Assembly: GCA_947451445.1 (NCBI GenBank)
Contig: CANFZJ010000141.1
Span: 1 to 7,900, forward strand
Source of the DNA: Comamonadaceae bacterium
GTDB taxonomy: Bacteria > Pseudomonadota > Gammaproteobacteria > Burkholderiales > Burkholderiaceae_C
DNA length: 7,900 nucleotides
Direction of reading: 5' to 3'
The translations under genes were made by a program, and so were the position numbers. Below are positions 4,934 through 7,900 of this stretch, piece after piece. How positions within the stretch are numbered: position 1 is the stretch's first letter; each line of letters starts with the position of its first letter. The notes beneath the pieces were generated by a model that was not told where the DNA came from, made no database searches, and saw only the letters and a program-made list of their open reading frames with translations.

Positions 4934-7444
4934 ATGGCACGAAACTTCTGCACCCAGGCTGCGCTGGTACTGGGCAGTCTGCTGCTGGCGGCCTGCTCCA
5001 AAGAGCCACAACCAGGCGCGGTGCTGGACGAGGCCAAACTGGCCGGGCGCGACGGCAGCACATTCACCCACGCCACCGAGGACTACTTTCACGACATGGA
5101 CGGTGCGGTGGCACTGGGCCCGCAAGAGGTAGCCGGGCGCAATATGTGGCTGGTGTGGACCGGCGGCAACGACCGGCTGTGGGACCGCATGACGGACTAC
5201 ACCTTTGGCGCGTTCGACCTGCTGAAAATCATCAGCTCGCACCCCAGCCAGGGCTATTCGCGCAGCAACCGCTGGGACTACCTGGGCCTGGTCAACGAAC
5301 CCTGTTTTGACAAGGCGGCTGGCCCCGACCCGAAGCACCAAAAGCTGTGGCTGGACGTGCGCAGCCCAGATTGCGCACCCGACCCGTTTGAAAACGCAAG
5401 CAAATACCCCGGCGTGGCCGTGGGCGCGCGCGGCAAGCCGCTGCCCGTAGGCTCGTTCTATGGCGAAGCCACCGGCATCATGGGGCTGCGGCTGTTCCCC
5501 AACCCGGCGTTTGACGACAAGGCCGCCGCCCAGTGGGACGCCGACAAGTACTACACAGACCCGGCCTACTACAACCGCAAAGACCTGGTGCGCCCCTACC
5601 GCGTGGGCATGAGCTGTGGCTTTTGCCACGTCGGCCCCAGCCCGGTCAACCCGCCGGAAGACCCGGCGCACCCGAAGTTTGCCAACCTCAGCTCGTCCGT
5701 GGGCGCGCAGTACATGTGGGTGGACCGGTTGTTCATCCACAACAGCAACAAGCCCGAGGGGCAGCGGAACTACATGTTCCAGCTGGCCCACACCTTCCGC
5801 CCGGGGGCGATGGACACGTCGCTGATCTCCACCGACAGCATCAACAACCCGCGCACCATGAACGCGGTGTACGACTTTGCCGGGCGCATGGGCAACGCCA
5901 AAAAGCTATGGCATGAACAGCTGGCCGGGGGCGAGCTGGACAACAAGCAGTTCAACGACTTCTTTACCGACGGGCCATTGACCGAGTTTTTCGACAAAAC
6001 CAGCGGCATGGCCGTCACGCCCCGGGTGCTGAAAGACGGCTCCGACTCGGTCGGCCTGCTGGGAGCGCTGAACCGGGTGTACCTGAACATCGGCCTGTTC
6101 AGCGAGGAATGGCTGCTGCACTTCAACCCCGTGGTGGGCGGCAAAACCATCAGCCCCATCCGCATTGCCGACGCGCAAAAGAACTCCGGCTACTGGCAGG
6201 CCACCGAGGCGGGCACACCCAACACGGCGCTGTTTTTCCTCAAAGCCGCGCAGCCCGACCTGTTGAAAAATGCACCCGGCGGCCCGGCCATCCTGGCCGC
6301 CGACGTGGGCTCACTGGACCGTGGCAAAGAAGTGTTTGCCAACACCTGCGCCCGCTGCCATTCCAGCAAAGCCCCCACCCCGCCGCCCGAGCTGGGGCTG
6401 GACCCGAAAGCCTGCACCGGCGCGGGTTACATGGCCTGCTTCAAGCGCTACTGGGGCTGGACCCAGACCGAAGGCTACCAGGCCCAGATGCGCCAGATCG
6501 TGCAAGCACCCGACTTCTTGCAGGGCAACTACCTGTCCACCGAGGCGCGCATCCCCGCCACGCTGCTGCGCACCAACGTCTGCAGCCCGCTGGCCACCAA
6601 CGCGCTGGCAGGCAACATCTGGGACAACTTCTCGTCCCAGACGTACAAGCACCTGCCGGCGGTGGGCACGGTCACTTTGAACGACCCGTTCACCGGCGCG
6701 CAAGTGCCCTACGCCATGCCCGGCGGGGGCCGGGGCTACACCCGCGTGCCGTCGCTCATCAGCCTGTGGTCTACCGCGCCGTTTTTGCTGAACAACAGCG
6801 TGGGGCCGTTTGACAGCAGCCCGTCGGTGGCCAGCCGAATGAAGGTGTTCGACGCCTCCATCACCCAAATGCTGTGGCCCGAAAAGCGCGACTTTGACGC
6901 CATCCTGGGCCACAAAGTGCCCGGCACCATCGACCGCACCACCCAGCGCAGCGAAATCGCCATCCCCATCGGCTTTGTGCCCGAAGCACTGCACCCCCTG
7001 CAAGGCAAGCTGCAACGCTGGATGCCCTGGCTGGTAGGCGGCGGCGGTGAAGACGGTTCCGTGGTGCTGGGCCCCATCCCCAAAGACATGCCGGTCAACC
7101 TGATCGCCAACCTCAAAATACGCGCCGAAAGCGACGACCTGGGCGACAAGATCAGCCAGATTGGCAAACTGGGCGACCTGCTGCTCAAACTCAAGCTGGA
7201 CCTGGCCAGCCTGCCCAAGGACGCCACCGACGCCCAGCTGCACACCCAATTTGCCGACCTGCGCGCCCCTCTGCTGGCCCTGAGCAAATGCCCCGACTTT
7301 GTGGTCAACCGGGGCCACTACTTCGGCACGGCAGAGTTCAACCAGCAAGACGGCCTGAGTGCTGATGAAAAAGCCTTTGGCACCGAGCCGGTACTGAGCG
7401 ACGCCGACAAACGCGCGCTGGTCGCCTTTTTGAAGACGTTCTAA
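4934..7444 (+). CDS. Diheme c-type cytochrome lipoprotein, RoxA/RoxB-like (MauG/diheme peroxidase superfamily)
   Basis: 836 aa. The N terminus is a lipoprotein signal with lipobox LAAC (Cys21); the next residue is Ser, which suits outer-membrane sorting. Two heme c attachment motifs are visible: CGFCH at 228-232 and CARCH at 472-476. The C-terminal half has the pattern I associate with RoxA/RoxB rubber oxygenases and relatives: a 'GNIWDNFSSQTYK' segment, PGGGRGY (596-602), SLWSTAPFLLNNS (610-622) and a final 'NRGHYFG' then LSDADKRALVAFLKTF, the last resembling the end of diheme peroxidases. RoxA enzymes are secreted, about 650-700 aa, and oxidatively cleave polyisoprene double bonds. This protein is longer and membrane-anchored, so its substrate may differ. 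It may instead accept electrons from the GMC flavoprotein encoded 13 bp downstream. Alternatives are a MauG-like maturation enzyme or a general diheme cytochrome. The heme motifs, export and superfamily are secure; the RoxA branch is recognition from memory. GC content is visibly higher than in the upstream cluster. Confidence 0.85.
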   Translation: MARNFCTQAALVLGSLLLAACSKEPQPGAVLDEAKLAGRDGSTFTHATEDYFHDMDGAVALGPQEVAGRNMWLVWTGGNDRLWDRMTDYTFGAFDLLKIISSHPSQGYSRSNRWDYLGLVNEPCFDKAAGPDPKHQKLWLDVRSPDCAPDPFENASKYPGVAVGARGKPLPVGSFYGEATGIMGLRLFPNPAFDDKAAAQWDADKYYTDPAYYNRKDLVRPYRVGMSCGFCHVGPSPVNPPEDPAHPKFANLSSSVGAQYMWVDRLFIHNSNKPEGQRNYMFQLAHTFRPGAMDTSLISTDSINNPRTMNAVYDFAGRMGNAKKLWHEQLAGGELDNKQFNDFFTDGPLTEFFDKTSGMAVTPRVLKDGSDSVGLLGALNRVYLNIGLFSEEWLLHFNPVVGGKTISPIRIADAQKNSGYWQATEAGTPNTALFFLKAAQPDLLKNAPGGPAILAADVGSLDRGKEVFANTCARCHSSKAPTPPPELGLDPKACTGAGYMACFKRYWGWTQTEGYQAQMRQIVQAPDFLQGNYLSTEARIPATLLRTNVCSPLATNALAGNIWDNFSSQTYKHLPAVGTVTLNDPFTGAQVPYAMPGGGRGYTRVPSLISLWSTAPFLLNNSVGPFDSSPSVASRMKVFDASITQMLWPEKRDFDAILGHKVPGTIDRTTQRSEIAIPIGFVPEALHPLQGKLQRWMPWLVGGGGEDGSVVLGPIPKDMPVNLIANLKIRAESDDLGDKISQIGKLGDLLLKLKLDLASLPKDATDAQLHTQFADLRAPLLALSKCPDFVVNRGHYFGTAEFNQQDGLSADEKAFGTEPVLSDADKRALVAFLKTF

Positions 7445-7457
7445 ACCACGCCACGCC

Positions 7458-7900
7458 ATGCCGCACCCTGCTGCAGACACCGAATGGGACTACGTCATCG
7501 TCGGCTCCGGCGCGGGGGGCGGCACGCTGGCGGCGCGGCTGGTGGAGGCGGGCATGCGGGTCTGCGTGCTGGAGGCCGGGGCCGACCCGCGCACCGCAGA
7601 CCACCCGCGCCTGCCCGACGACTACGACGTGCCCGGCTTTCACGCCTTTGCCTGCGAAAACGACGCCATGGCCTGGAACTTTGAAGTCCGCCACTACGCC
7701 GACCCCGCGCAGCAGGCGCGCGACCCCAAGTTCGACGCCACCCGCCAGGGCGTGCTGTACCCGCGTGCCGCCGCACTGGGCGGCTGCACCGCGCACAACG
7801 CCATGATCTTCATGCCGCCCCACGCCAGCGACTGGAACCATATCGCCCAACTGACGGGCGACGCCTCCTGGCGCGCCCCACGCATGCAACGCTACCTGCA
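7458..7900 (+). CDS. GMC family FAD-dependent oxidoreductase, N-terminal part (3' end outside window)
   Basis: The frame is open from the ATG at 7458 to the window end, about 147 residues. The N terminus has the FAD-binding Rossmann fold: DYVIVGSGAGGGTLAARL (11-28, glycine motif G16-x-G18-x-x-G21) and VCVLEAG ending the second strand, with Glu39 as the expected ribose ligand. A second GMC signature, YPRAAALGGCTAHNAMIF (101-118), corresponds to the 'P-x-x-x-LGG-S-S-x-x-N' FAD-contact motif of choline dehydrogenase and glucose oxidase relatives, with Cys-Thr in place of Ser-Ser. The catalytic His/Asn region is beyond the window. GMC enzymes oxidise alcohols, sugars or sterols. No signal peptide is seen, so the protein appears cytoplasmic unless exported with a partner. 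There is no clear Shine-Dalgarno in the 13-nt gap after the cytochrome stop, suggesting coupled translation and a shared operon. The substrate cannot be inferred. Confidence 0.93.
   Translation, partial: MPHPAADTEWDYVIVGSGAGGGTLAARLVEAGMRVCVLEAGADPRTADHPRLPDDYDVPGFHAFACENDAMAWNFEVRHYADPAQQARDPKFDATRQGVLYPRAAALGGCTAHNAMIFMPPHASDWNHIAQLTGDASWRAPRMQRYL

Noticed and set aside
4889..5791. Minus-strand open frame of 300 codons over the start of the cytochrome gene
   Set aside because: Same reason: a shadow of the cytochrome gene, Val/His/Ala-rich, with no start-site signal or domain.
6311..7480. Long minus-strand open frame (389 codons) opposite the cytochrome gene
   Set aside because: It lies antisense to a gene with two heme motifs and clear family signatures. 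High-GC coding sequence often leaves the opposite strand open, and its translation is Gly/Ala/Val/Gln/His-rich with no recognisable domain.
1..7900. CRISPR array, tRNA, rRNA, insertion sequence or phage gene
   Set aside because: I saw no regularly spaced repeats, tRNA-like cloverleaf, transposase motif or attachment-site duplication on either strand.

Overview
The window is about 60% GC, densely packed, and every gene I can support lies on the + strand. Codon choice, envelope-protein content and the style of its intergenic repeats suggest a betaproteobacterium of the Burkholderiales, probably Comamonadaceae (Rhodoferax-like). That assignment is an inference from recognition; the window holds no rRNA or marker gene to prove it.

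Region A (1-4471) is a tightly coupled cluster of four genes. The 3' part of a SulP-like (SLC26-type) membrane transporter is followed by a CHASE2-domain sensor with no output domain, then a small exported SH3-like protein, then an M48 zinc-metallopeptidase lipoprotein. The first two junctions are ATGA stop/start overlaps and the third is a 5-nt gap, so the four are very likely co-transcribed and translationally coupled. All four products are membrane or exported. The set reads as an envelope module: a transporter, a periplasmic ligand sensor, a small periplasmic SH3 protein and an outer-membrane-anchored protease. I do not know a named system with this composition, and it is the best candidate in the window for something undescribed.

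Region B (4472-4933) is a 462-bp intergenic stretch, visibly more AT-rich than its surroundings. It holds two copies of a 21-bp near-identical repeat (18/21), each able to form a small hairpin. A possible weak terminator overlaps the first copy, and a 40-codon minus-strand reading frame of doubtful reality lies between them. I see no convincing promoter, although one for region C must presumably lie here.

Region C (4934-7900) starts with an 836-aa diheme c-type cytochrome lipoprotein that resembles the RoxA/RoxB rubber-oxygenase branch of the MauG/diheme peroxidase superfamily. Thirteen bases later comes the N-terminal part of a GMC-family FAD oxidoreductase, cut by the window end. The pair suggests an oxidative pathway for a hydrophobic substrate, or a flavoprotein dehydrogenase with a cytochrome partner. 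The sequence does not decide between these.
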